Assembly (NCBI GenBank): GCA_944383765.1
Contig: CALWQT010000001.1
Location: 248,001 to 312,000, forward strand
DNA length: 64,000 nucleotides
Reading direction: 5' to 3'
DNA from: an uncultured Lachnospiraceae bacterium
GTDB taxonomy: Bacteria > Bacillota > Clostridia > Lachnospirales > Lachnospiraceae
A model generated the notes under the pieces. It had not been told where the DNA came from, searched no databases, and saw only the letters and a program-made list of their open reading frames with translations. Below, in pieces: positions 9,405 to 16,974 of the stretch. A program made the translations under genes and the position numbers. Every line of letters begins with the position of its first letter. Position 1 is the stretch's first letter.

Positions 9405-9872
9405 ATGGAGATTCAGCTGACATTGAATGGGAAAGCAGTGAAAGATCAGGTGGGAGCTGATACTCTGCTTCTGGATTTTGTGAGAAAACACGGCTGTTAC
9501 AGTGTGAAAAGAGGCTGTGAAACTTCAAACTGCGGCCTTTGTACCGTATTGTTAGATGGAAAACCAGTATTATCCTGTTCCACTCTGGCGGCGAGGGCAG
9601 ACGGATGTTCCGTGACTACGCTGGAAGGGGTTCAGGAAAAAGCGGAAGCCATTGGACGCTTCCTGGCAGGAGAAGGAGCGGAACAATGCGGATTCTGCAG
9701 CCCGGGGCTTATCATGAATGTGATCGCCATGGAGCAGGAACTGTCAGAGCCTTCTGAGGAGGAGATACGGGAATATCTGGCAGGTAATCTGTGCCGTTGT
9801 ACCGGATATATGGGGCAGATGAGAGCCATTGGGAATTATCTTAACCGGAAAGGAGAAGAACAGAATGGATAG
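9405..9872 (+). CDS. Molybdenum hydroxylase 2Fe-2S subunit (XdhC/CoxS type)
   Basis: The small iron-sulfur subunit relays electrons from the molybdenum site to FAD. The 155-residue product has a plant-type ferredoxin site ([10 protein letters not shown], with a fourth Cys in L-S-C-S-T-L) and a second helical domain with C-G-F-C-S-P-G and C-R-C-T-G-Y. All eight cluster Cys residues are present and the length is standard. It starts one base after the preceding stop codon and its end overlaps the next start by eight bases, so translation is probably coupled. Confidence 0.93.
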   Translation: MEIQLTLNGKAVKDQVGADTLLLDFVRKHGCYSVKRGCETSNCGLCTVLLDGKPVLSCSTLAARADGCSVTTLEGVQEKAEAIGRFLAGEGAEQCGFCSPGLIMNVIAMEQELSEPSEEEIREYLAGNLCRCTGYMGQMRAIGNYLNRKGEEQNG

Positions 9873-12156
9873 AACTGTTAGATATGTGGGAAGTCCTGTG
9901 CCGAAAAAGGATTCTATGGCCCTGGTGACAGGAAAACCTGTCTATACGGATGATATTGCACCGGCAGACTGCCTTGTGGTGAAGGTGTTGAGAAGCCCTT
10001 ATGCCCATGCGCTGATCGACGAGATCCATACGGAGACGGCTGGTAAAGTACCGGGTATTGTTTCCATTCTTACCTGGAAAGATGTGCCGAAGAAACGCTT
10101 TACCATGGCTGGACAGACCTACCCGGAGCCAAGCCCTTATGACCGGTTGATCCTGGACCGGAGAGTCCGGTTTGTGGGAGATGCGGTTGCTATCGTGGCA
10201 GGTGAAACAGAAGAAGCGGTAGACAAGGCTTTGAAACTGATCAAGGTAAACTATCAGGTCCTGACTCCTGTGCTGGATTTCCGTACGGCAAAAGATAATG
10301 AAATTTTAGTCCATCCGGAAGATACCTGGCAAAGCCTTTGCCCGGTAGGAGCAGACAACCGGAGAAATCTGGTTGCTTCCGGTGTAGACAGTCACGGTGA
10401 TGTGGATGCGGTTCTGGCAGGCTGTGATTATGTGATTGAAGAAACGTATCATACAAAAGCTAATCAGCAGGCCATGATGGAGACATTCCGGACCTTTACG
10501 ACCATGGATCCTTACGGCAGGCTTGTGGTTACAGCATCAACTCAGGTGCCTTTTCATGTAAGGAGAATCATTGCCCATGCCCTGGATATCCCCAAAGCAA
10601 AAGTAAGGGTGATCAAGCCCAGAATCGGAGGCGGTTTTGGTGCAAAGCAGACGGTGGTAGCAGAAGTATATCCGGCTATTGTTACCTGGCTCACAGGAAG
10701 ACCGGCAAAAATCATTTACAGCCGTTATGAGTCACAGATTGCTTCCTCTCCCAGACATGAGATGGAATTGAAAGTCCGTCTGGGAGCAGATAAAAATGGA
10801 ATTATAAAAGCGATCGACCTGTATACTCTTTCCAACAGCGGAGCTTTTGGCGAGCATGGACCCACTACAGTGGGGCTTTCCGGCCATAAGTCCATTCCTC
10901 TTTATGCGAAAGCAGAAGCATTCCGGTTTGCTTATGATGTAGTCTATACGAACCGTATGTCAGCTGGGGCTTACCGGGGATATGGAGCAACGCAGGGGCT
11001 TTTTGCAGTGGAGTCAGCTGTGAATGAACTGGCGGACAGGCTTCACATGGATCCGGTGAAACTGAGGGAACTGAACATGGTAAGAGAAGGCGATGTGATG
11101 CCTGCTTATTATGGTGAGACAGCAGGAAGCTGTGCCCTGGACCGGTGTATGGCAAGAGCTAAGGAAATGATGGATTGGGACAAAAAGTTCCCGGCAAGAG
11201 ATATGGGAAATGGAAAAGTGCGGGCAGTAGGTGTGGCTATGTCCATGCAGGGCTCGGCAATCTCCGGTGTGGATGTAGGCTCCGTTACCTTAAAGCTGAA
11301 CGATGACGGATTTTACAGCCTGATGATCGGTGCCGCCGATATGGGAACTGGCTGTGATACCACATTGGCCCAGATTGCCGCTGACTGTCTGTGCTGTGAT
11401 CTGGATAATATCATAGTCCATGGAGTGGATACAGATGTTTCCCCTTATGATTCCGGTTCCTACGCTTCCAGTACCGCATATCTGACTGGTGGAGCTGTGG
11501 TAAAAACCTGCGATACTATGATCAAGAAGATTATGGAAAAAGGAGCAGAGTATCTGGGTGCTTCGATGGAAGAAGTTGATTTTGACGGGAAAAGAGTCTA
11601 TTGTCTGGATGGAAGCAGGGAAATCAGCCTGCGTGATATCGGAAATCAGGCAATGTGCAACAATGGTCTGGCTCTGGAAGCTACAGAGTCTAATACTTCT
11701 CCAGTCTCTCCGCCTCCGTTCATGGTAGGAATGGCGGAAGTAGAAGTGGATATGGAGACAGGAAAGACGGAGCTTCTGGATTATGTTGCGGTGGTGGACT
11801 GTGGAACCCCGCTGAACCCGAATATTGCCCGTGTGCAGACAGAAGGCGGTCTGTCTCAGGGAATCGGTATGGCCATGTATGAAGATGTAACCTATTCTGC
11901 CCAGGGAAGAGTTTTGGAAGATTCCTTTATGCAGTATAAGATTCCAACCCGCCAGGATGTGGGAACAATCCGGGTGGAGTTTGAAAGCAGCTATGAAAAA
12001 ACAGGGCCTTTTGGAGCAAAATCTATTGGTGAAGTAGTGATCAATACGCCATCTCCGGCAATTGCCAGTGCAGTTGCCCATGCGACCGGAGTTTATGTGA
12101 GAGAACTTCCCATTACTCCTGAAAAAATTTATAAAGGAATGGTGGAACATTCCTAG
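9865..12156 (+). CDS. Molybdenum hydroxylase large, molybdopterin-binding subunit (XdhA/CoxL type)
   Basis: This is the catalytic subunit that hydroxylates a heterocycle or aldehyde at a molybdopterin centre. The 763-residue product shows R-I-G-G-G-F-G-A-K-Q near residue 255, the A-Y-R-G-Y-G-A-T-Q loop near 370, and near the end G-A-K-S-I-G-E, whose Glu is the family's catalytic base. Xanthine or another purine is the likely substrate class, but the sequence does not fix it. No XdhC-type maturation factor, molybdenum transporter or cofactor gene is near. The ATG at 9865 is chosen because AAGGAG precedes it and homologues begin close to here. The operon appears to end with this gene. Confidence 0.9.
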   Translation: MDRTVRYVGSPVPKKDSMALVTGKPVYTDDIAPADCLVVKVLRSPYAHALIDEIHTETAGKVPGIVSILTWKDVPKKRFTMAGQTYPEPSPYDRLILDRRVRFVGDAVAIVAGETEEAVDKALKLIKVNYQVLTPVLDFRTAKDNEILVHPEDTWQSLCPVGADNRRNLVASGVDSHGDVDAVLAGCDYVIEETYHTKANQQAMMETFRTFTTMDPYGRLVVTASTQVPFHVRRIIAHALDIPKAKVRVIKPRIGGGFGAKQTVVAEVYPAIVTWLTGRPAKIIYSRYESQIASSPRHEMELKVRLGADKNGIIKAIDLYTLSNSGAFGEHGPTTVGLSGHKSIPLYAKAEAFRFAYDVVYTNRMSAGAYRGYGATQGLFAVESAVNELADRLHMDPVKLRELNMVREGDVMPAYYGETAGSCALDRCMARAKEMMDWDKKFPARDMGNGKVRAVGVAMSMQGSAISGVDVGSVTLKLNDDGFYSLMIGAADMGTGCDTTLAQIAADCLCCDLDNIIVHGVDTDVSPYDSGSYASSTAYLTGGAVVKTCDTMIKKIMEKGAEYLGASMEEVDFDGKRVYCLDGSREISLRDIGNQAMCNNGLALEATESNTSPVSPPPFMVGMAEVEVDMETGKTELLDYVAVVDCGTPLNPNIARVQTEGGLSQGIGMAMYEDVTYSAQGRVLEDSFMQYKIPTRQDVGTIRVEFESSYEKTGPFGAKSIGEVVINTPSPAIASAVAHATGVYVRELPITPEKIYKGMVEHS

Positions 12157-12170
12157 TTATGGTTTCCGGG

Positions 12171-12199
12171 TTGCATCCTGCCGGTAAATGAGGTATACT
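12171..12199 (+). promoter_or_regulatory. Promoter of the NUDIX gene
   Basis: TTGCAT at 12171-12176, a 17-base spacer and TATACT at 12194-12199, starting 14 bases after the stop of the hydroxylase large subunit. Confidence 0.7.
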
Positions 12200-12237
12200 G
12201 GAATCAGTTTGAATACACCCGGTCAGGAGGAATTGCA

Positions 12238-12690
12238 ATGATAGAAGCAACCAGCTGTGGCGGTGTGGTTATTTTTCGAGGTAAGATTCTGGTTTTATAT
12301 AAGAATTATAAAAACAAGTATGAAGGATGGGTTTTGCCGAAAGGAACTGTAGAGGAAGGGGAGGACTTTAAAGAGACCGCCCTGCGTGAAGTCAGGGAAG
12401 AAACGGGAGTGACCGCTTCCATCATTAAATATATCGGCAAGAGCCGATATTCCTTTACGACTCCCCAGGATATGGTGGAGAAAGACGTACATTGGTATTT
12501 GATGATGGCTGACAGCTATTACAGTAAACCACAGCGTGAGGAATATTTTATAGATTCCGGATATTATAAATTTTATGAGGCATATCATCTGCTGAAATTT
12601 TCTAATGAAAAGCAGATTTTGGAAAAGGCATATAACGAATATCTGGATCTGAAAAAAAGTAATCTTTGGGGTTCCAAAAAGTATTTTTGA
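12238..12690 (+). CDS. NUDIX hydrolase
   Basis: NUDIX enzymes cleave nucleoside diphosphates linked to another group. The 150-residue product contains the complete NUDIX box near residues 37-60: G-T-V-E-E-G-E followed by R-E-V-R-E-E-T-G-V, which gives the metal-binding Glu residues. The W-V-L-P-K-G before the box resembles members that act on diadenosine or inositol polyphosphates, but the substrate cannot be set from this. AGGAGG precedes the ATG. The gene is monocistronic, with its own promoter and terminator. Confidence 0.9.
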   Translation: MIEATSCGGVVIFRGKILVLYKNYKNKYEGWVLPKGTVEEGEDFKETALREVREETGVTASIIKYIGKSRYSFTTPQDMVEKDVHWYLMMADSYYSKPQREEYFIDSGYYKFYEAYHLLKFSNEKQILEKAYNEYLDLKKSNLWGSKKYF

Positions 12691-12711
12691 AACAACTCAG
12701 AATCTGAAAAG

Positions 12712-12738
12712 CGCTCTGCCTGGGGCAGAGCGTTTTTT
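12712..12738 (+). terminator. Rho-independent terminator after the NUDIX gene
   Basis: CGCTCTGCC (12712-12720) pairs with GGCAGAGCG (12724-12732), with a TGG loop and six T residues after the stem. Confidence 0.92.
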
Positions 12739-12826
12739 GCTGGAAAAGTTCTTTGTGTTTTTGCATGAAAATATAAAGAAAAAATAAACAATATTAACAA
12801 AACGTAAAAAAAAGTAATGAGAACAG

Positions 12827-12855
12827 TTGACTAAAATGACAGTTCCTGTTATAGT
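12827..12855 (+). promoter_or_regulatory. Promoter of the licT-PTS operon
   Basis: TTGACT at 12827-12832, a 17-base spacer and TATAGT at 12850-12855. It sits in an AT-rich stretch and gives a transcript start near 12862, just before the antiterminator. The 321 bases between the NUDIX gene and licT hold the NUDIX terminator, this promoter and the leader. Confidence 0.8.
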
Positions 12856-12878
12856 AATATCAGAAACTGAATCAAGAA

Positions 12879-12966
12879 GGATTGTTACTGTTAGGCAGGC
12901 AAAACCAGTTTGATGAGAGAGGAGGCGTTCTTTCCATAATCTCTTATTAAGACTGGTATTTTTTTT
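12879..12966 (+). promoter_or_regulatory. LicT-type RNA antiterminator (RAT) overlapping an intrinsic terminator
   Basis: GGATTGTTACTG (12879-12890) and GCAGGCAAAACC (12895-12906) are the two halves of a BglG/LicT-family RNA antiterminator. Its last bases are also the start of a terminator stem: AAACCAGT at 12902-12909, extended by TGATGAGAGA, pairs with TCTCTTATTAAGACTGGT before a run of T ending at 12966. Protein binding to the RAT would prevent the terminator from forming. This is the known logic of LicT, SacY and GlcT control and fits the licT gene that follows. Confidence 0.92.
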
Positions 12967-13011
12967 GCCGTAGATGGTAAATTCCGCATCAGAGAGAGGC
13001 TTCTTCTTATT

Positions 13012-13857
13012 ATGGGTATGATTATTGATAAGATAATAAATAACAACATTATATCCGCTTTTGATGAAGAAGGACGGGAATTGGTTGTTATGGGGCGGGG
13101 ATTAGGCTTTGGGGCCAGAATGGGACAGAATGTTCCCCAGGCAAAAGTGGAGAAAATATTCCACATCAGAAGCCAGAGTGTGTCAGAACAGTTCAAGGAA
13201 CTGCTTGCCAATATGCCAATTGAGCATGTGGCCCTTTCCGGTGACATTATCGCTTATGCCAAGGAAACTTTGAAGGTTAAATTGAATCAGAGTATTTATG
13301 TGACCCTTACGGATCATATTGATTTTGCAGTGACCAGGTACCGGCAGGGAATCAAACCTACCAATGCCCTTCTTTGGGAGATTAAAAGATTTTATTCTAC
13401 GGAATATCAGATCGGTCTGTATGCGGTCAGGCTGATTCAGGAAAGACTCCATGTACAGCTTCCGGAAGATGAAGCCGGATTTATTGCCCTTCATTTTGTG
13501 AATGCGGAGTATGGAACCAATATTCGGGACGCTGCCAGGTTTCCTAATATGGTCAGCGATATTCTGAAAATTGCCCAGAAAGAATTAGATATTAAGTTTG
13601 ACGAAGGTTCTCTTCATTTTGAACGTTTTGTCACTCATATTAAATTTTTACTCCAGAGAATATACCGCAAGGAACTTTTGGAAGATGAAGACAGAGAACT
13701 GGCAGAGATGATGAAGCATAAGTACCGAAAGGAGTACGAGTGCAGCGTCCGCATTGCAGAATATATAGAAAGAGAAACAGGCTATAGTCTGTCAGAAGAA
13801 GAAATTATGTATCTGACTATTCATATCCGGCGGGTAACTGCCACGGATGAAGATTAA
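13012..13857 (+). CDS. licT: BglG/LicT-family transcription antiterminator
   Basis: Binds the RAT in its own leader and lets transcription pass into the PTS genes. The 281-residue product has the N-terminal CAT RNA-binding domain (I-I-N-N-N-I-I-S-A-F, residues 1-55) and two PTS regulation domains, with conserved His residues in E-H-V-A-L, T-D-H-I-D-F, L-H-F-V-N-A-E and T-I-H-I-R-R. These His residues take phosphate from HPr or the PTS, so activity follows sugar supply. An alternative ATG is at 13018; no well-spaced ribosome binding site separates the two. The gene is transcribed with the IIA and IICB genes 12 and 78 bases apart. Confidence 0.93.
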   Translation: MGMIIDKIINNNIISAFDEEGRELVVMGRGLGFGARMGQNVPQAKVEKIFHIRSQSVSEQFKELLANMPIEHVALSGDIIAYAKETLKVKLNQSIYVTLTDHIDFAVTRYRQGIKPTNALLWEIKRFYSTEYQIGLYAVRLIQERLHVQLPEDEAGFIALHFVNAEYGTNIRDAARFPNMVSDILKIAQKELDIKFDEGSLHFERFVTHIKFLLQRIYRKELLEDEDRELAEMMKHKYRKEYECSVRIAEYIERETGYSLSEEEIMYLTIHIRRVTATDED

Positions 13858-13868
13858 GGAGGAAAGCT

Positions 13869-14354
13869 ATGTTTGGAATTTTTAAGAAAAAATCAAAAAT
13901 ACATGTACTGGGAGCTCCTGCCAAAGGCAGGGCAGTTCCGCTGTCTGAGGTAAATGACCCTACGTTTTCAGAAAAGATCCTTGGAGATGGGGTGGCAGTC
14001 ATTCCGGAAGAGGGAAAGATTTTTGCTCCTGCCGATGGAACGGTGGAAATGATCTTTGATACTCTTCATGCTGTGAGCATGACCACAGAGTGGGGAGCGG
14101 AAGTTCTGATCCATGTAGGGCTTGATACCGTCCAGTTGAAGGGTGAGGGATTTGAGGCTCATGTAAAAGCAGGAAGCCAGGTAAAGAAAGGAGACCTGCT
14201 GTTAACCGTGGATCTGGAAAAAGTAAAAGCAGCAGGATATGACATTGTAACTCCTATGCTGATCTGCAATACGTCTGATTATGCTAAGGTGGAAGGAATC
14301 TCCGGACGGAATGTCAACGCGGGAGATGATATCCTGAATGTAGAAGAAAAATAA
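13869..14354 (+). CDS. PTS system glucose-type EIIA protein
   Basis: Cytoplasmic phosphocarrier that takes phosphate from HPr and passes it to the IIB domain of the next gene. The 161-residue product matches EIIA-Glc from end to end: G-K-I-F-A-P-A-D-G, L-H-A-V-S-M near residue 67, and the active-site E-V-L-I-H82-V-G-L-D-T-V followed by L-K-G-E-G-F. The substrate class is glucose, N-acetylglucosamine or a glucoside. AGGAGG lies before the ATG. It is separate from IICB, unlike the fused IICBA of some Firmicutes. Confidence 0.93.
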   Translation: MFGIFKKKSKIHVLGAPAKGRAVPLSEVNDPTFSEKILGDGVAVIPEEGKIFAPADGTVEMIFDTLHAVSMTTEWGAEVLIHVGLDTVQLKGEGFEAHVKAGSQVKKGDLLLTVDLEKVKAAGYDIVTPMLICNTSDYAKVEGISGRNVNAGDDILNVEEK

Positions 14355-14366
14355 TCTTGTATTTTG

Positions 14367-14386
14367 AACAGAGACTACTCTGTTTT
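14367..14386 (+). terminator. Weak hairpin between IIA and IICB genes
   Basis: AACAGAG (14367-14373) pairs with CTCTGTT (14378-14384), four-base loop, followed by only two more T residues and then A-rich sequence. It may be a partial terminator or an RNA processing or stability element that sets the IIA:IICB ratio. Confidence 0.4.
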
Positions 14387-14432
14387 AAAATAAAAATAAA
14401 GGGATTAGGTAATGAGTATAAAGGAGGATAAT

Positions 14433-15902
14433 ATGAAATTTTTACAGAGATTAGGTAAGTCCCTGATGCTTCCGGTTGCTTGTCTTCCGGTATGCGGTAT
14501 TCTGATGGGTATTGGATACGCTTTGTGTCCGTCAACCATGCAGGGTGGTGAAGTTACAGGTATCCTGGAGATTATCGGTTTCTTTCTGGTAAAGGCCGGC
14601 GGTGCTCTGATCGATAATATGTCCTGGCTGTTCGCAGTAGGTGTGGCAGTTGGCATGTCTGATGATAATGACGGTACTGCAGGTCTGGCAGGTTTGGTAT
14701 CCTGGCTGATGATGACCAAGTTACTGAATCCGGCTGTTGTTGCAACTCTTACAGGAGTAGCTGTTGATGCAGTTGATCTTTCCTACAGCAAGATCGAGAC
14801 TCAGTTTATCGGTATCCTTGCCGGTGTGATCGGTGCTCTTTGCTACAACAAGTTCAAGAGCACAAAGCTTCCTGACTGGTTGTCTTTCTTCTCAGGAAAA
14901 CGTTGTGTTGCGATCATTACTGCAGTGGTATCTATCATTGTAGCAGCAGTTCTGTTCTTCGTATGGCCGGTTGTTTTCGGTGCTCTGGTAGCTCTTGGAA
15001 AAGGTATCATGGGTCTGGATGCAGTAGGTGCTGGTATCTACGCATTCTTCAACCGTCTGCTGATCCCATTTGGTCTGCACCATGCACTGAACAATGTATT
15101 CTGGTTTGATACCATCGGTATCGGCGACCTGAGCCACTTCTGGGCTGGCGATGTGATGGGACAGAACGGAGTAACCTGGAGCCTTGGTATGTATATGGCT
15201 GGTTTCTTCCCATGTATGATGTTCGGTATTCCTGGAGCAGCATTGGCAATGGTTCACTGTGCAAAGAGCACAAAGAAGAAAGTTGCCATCGGTCTGGTAG
15301 GATCTGCAGCACTGGCAGCATTTGTCTGCGGTGTAACAGAACCGTTTGAATTTGCATTCATGTTCCTGGCTCCGGCTCTTTACGTGGTATACGCTTTGTT
15401 ATACGGTATTTTTACCGTGATCACCGTTGCACTTGGTTTCCGTGCAGGATTCTCCTTCTCCGCAGGCTTAACAGACCTGGTATTCTCTGCAAGCCTTCCG
15501 GCAGCTGCTAAGACCTGGCTGATCCTTCCATTAGGTGTTGCTGCATTCGTGGTATTCTATGTGGTATTCCGTGTTATGATCACAAAGTTTGACCTGAAGA
15601 CTCCGGGAAGAGAAGATGATGATGTGGAAGAAGAAATGAATGTGGCTCTGGCAAATGATGATTATACCCAGATTGCACAGATCATTCTGGAAGGACTTGG
15701 CGGTGCTTCCAATGTAACCTCTGTTGATAACTGCATTACCCGTCTTCGCCTTGAAATCAAAGATCAGGCTCTGGTAAATGAGAAGAAGATCAAATCTGCA
15801 GGTGTTGCAGGAGTGATTCGCCCGAGCAAGACGGCTGTTCAGGTTATTGTAGGAACGAAGGTACAGTTCGTGGCAGATGAGTTTAAGAAACTCTGCAAGT
15901 AA
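14433..15902 (+). CDS. PTS system glucose-family EIICB permease
   Basis: Membrane transporter that phosphorylates its sugar during uptake. The 489-residue product has the IIC domain first (about ten membrane segments, starting L-P-V-A-C-L-P-V-C-G-I-L-M-G-I-G, with the H-H-A-L-N-N motif and G-V-T-E-P-F-E-F-A-F) and a C-terminal IIB domain with the phosphorylation site N-C434-I-T-R-L-R. The family covers glucose, N-acetylglucosamine, maltose and alpha-glucosides; the LicT-type RAT hints at a glucoside. The start at 14433 follows AAGGAGG; the in-frame ATG at 14412 lies before that site. Gly codons are mostly GGT and Ile codons ATC, unlike neighbours, which suggests high expression. Confidence 0.92.
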   Translation: MKFLQRLGKSLMLPVACLPVCGILMGIGYALCPSTMQGGEVTGILEIIGFFLVKAGGALIDNMSWLFAVGVAVGMSDDNDGTAGLAGLVSWLMMTKLLNPAVVATLTGVAVDAVDLSYSKIETQFIGILAGVIGALCYNKFKSTKLPDWLSFFSGKRCVAIITAVVSIIVAAVLFFVWPVVFGALVALGKGIMGLDAVGAGIYAFFNRLLIPFGLHHALNNVFWFDTIGIGDLSHFWAGDVMGQNGVTWSLGMYMAGFFPCMMFGIPGAALAMVHCAKSTKKKVAIGLVGSAALAAFVCGVTEPFEFAFMFLAPALYVVYALLYGIFTVITVALGFRAGFSFSAGLTDLVFSASLPAAAKTWLILPLGVAAFVVFYVVFRVMITKFDLKTPGREDDDVEEEMNVALANDDYTQIAQIILEGLGGASNVTSVDNCITRLRLEIKDQALVNEKKIKSAGVAGVIRPSKTAVQVIVGTKVQFVADEFKKLCK

Positions 15903-15924
15903 AAAGAACATATAATCCCTTTAT

Positions 15925-15957
15925 GCAAAGAGACCGCAAGATGCGGTCTCTTTGTTT
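15925..15957 (+). terminator. Terminator after the PTS operon
   Basis: CAAAGAGACCGCA (15926-15938) pairs with TGCGGTCTCTTTG (15942-15954) and is followed by T residues. It lies between the convergent PTS and YihY genes. Confidence 0.88.
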
Positions 15958-15971
15958 TGCAAGAAAATAGG

Positions 15972-16817
15972 TCAATGACGTTCCAACTCCTTATGGTAAT
16001 GAAATTTTCCGTAGTAGTAGTTGATCTCAGCTCCCACGAACAGGATGCAGATGCAGAAATAAATCCACAGCATGAGCAGGATGACGGCAGTCAGGCTGCC
16101 GTACATGTAGGAAAAACGGCTGAAATGGTTAAAATAAATAGAAAATCCAAACGAGAACAGCAGCCATCCGGCGGTGGAAAAGACAGCTCCGGGAAGCTGG
16201 CTCATTAAAGTCTGACGGCGGTGAGGCAGGTAGGTGTAGATTCCCATGAAACACACAGTCATAACAAGGATGGCCAGAAGAGTACGGAAATTCAGGATAT
16301 GCCGTGTCACTTCTGCAATAATAGGAAACGTATTTTCAAAAAAAGTCTGAATGGAGCTGCCAAATACGATCAGGATCAGGGAAAGGATGCAGGTAAGCAG
16401 AAAAAGCAGTGTGTAGCCGATGCAGATAATCCTTCCTATTATATAGTTCCTGTGAATCTGACATTCATAAGCCCGGTTCAGTCCCCGTTCCATGCCAAGC
16501 ATTCCTTTGGAGGCTGACCAGAGTGCCAGGATTATGGTGATGGAAAGAACAGTTCCGGGAGAGCGGGTATACACATCATTGATAATGTCCTGTATTAAAG
16601 GGGCAATGGTGCGGACATCGGGGACCAGAGCCAGGATAATGGCCCCTACATCATGCTGGCTTAGGTTAGGAACCAGCTGTACCACAGTCATCAATACCAT
16701 GATGAATGGAAAGGCAGACAGGACAATAAAAAAAGATGCCTGGGCTGCGTAAACCGTCATCTCATCCTTTACAAATTTTTCAGCAATCTGTTTTCCGTGA
16801 ATGATCAGTGAAATCAT
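15972..16817 (-). CDS. YihY/BrkB-family membrane protein
   Basis: The 281-residue product is a polytopic membrane protein of the YihY/UPF0761 family, once mis-called ribonuclease BN. Family features seen are A-A-Q-A-S-F-F-I-V-L-S-A-F-P-F near residue 25, A-L-W-S-A-S-K-G-M near 105, and Y-T-Y-L-P-H-R near 200, with six predicted membrane helices. The function of the family is unknown. The start at 16817 is preferred over the open frame from 16946 because an AAGGA site precedes it, the -10 box lies between the two, and homologues begin here. The gene is divergent from the ABC exporter. Confidence 0.85.
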   Translation of the reverse strand: MISLIIHGKQIAEKFVKDEMTVYAAQASFFIVLSAFPFIMVLMTVVQLVPNLSQHDVGAIILALVPDVRTIAPLIQDIINDVYTRSPGTVLSITIILALWSASKGMLGMERGLNRAYECQIHRNYIIGRIICIGYTLLFLLTCILSLILIVFGSSIQTFFENTFPIIAEVTRHILNFRTLLAILVMTVCFMGIYTYLPHRRQTLMSQLPGAVFSTAGWLLFSFGFSIYFNHFSRFSYMYGSLTAVILLMLWIYFCICILFVGAEINYYYGKFHYHKELERH

Positions 16818-16843
16818 AATATATCGATCCTTTCCGGGTATAT

Positions 16844-16861
16844 AAGCTGATGAATCAGCTT
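16844..16861. repeat. Inverted repeat in the YihY leader
   Basis: AAGCTGAT, two bases, ATCAGCTT is a perfect 8-base inverted repeat between the -10 element of the minus-strand gene (ATTATA, 16866-16871 on the plus strand) and its ATG. It could be an operator or an mRNA leader hairpin. Confidence 0.45.
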
Positions 16862-16909
16862 TCTGATTATATAGAATATTATCATGGGGCTGAAAAAATG
16901 GCAAGATAG

Positions 16910-16938
16910 TTGTCATTCCCTTTTGTTTTTGATAAAAT
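16910..16938 (+). promoter_or_regulatory. Promoter of the ABC exporter operon
   Basis: TTGTCA at 16910-16915, a 17-base spacer and TAAAAT at 16933-16938. The start of transcription near 16945 rules out the first ATG at 16945 as a normal start codon. Confidence 0.75.
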
Positions 16939-16974
16939 AAATTCATGTGCGCAAAAAAGGAGCGGGAAAATGAG

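Noticed and set aside
11290..12150. 286-codon open frame on the minus strand opposite the molybdenum hydroxylase
   Set aside because: It is His- and Ser-rich with no family features and no ribosome binding site; the plus-strand frame is a clear hydroxylase subunit. It is a frame shadow.
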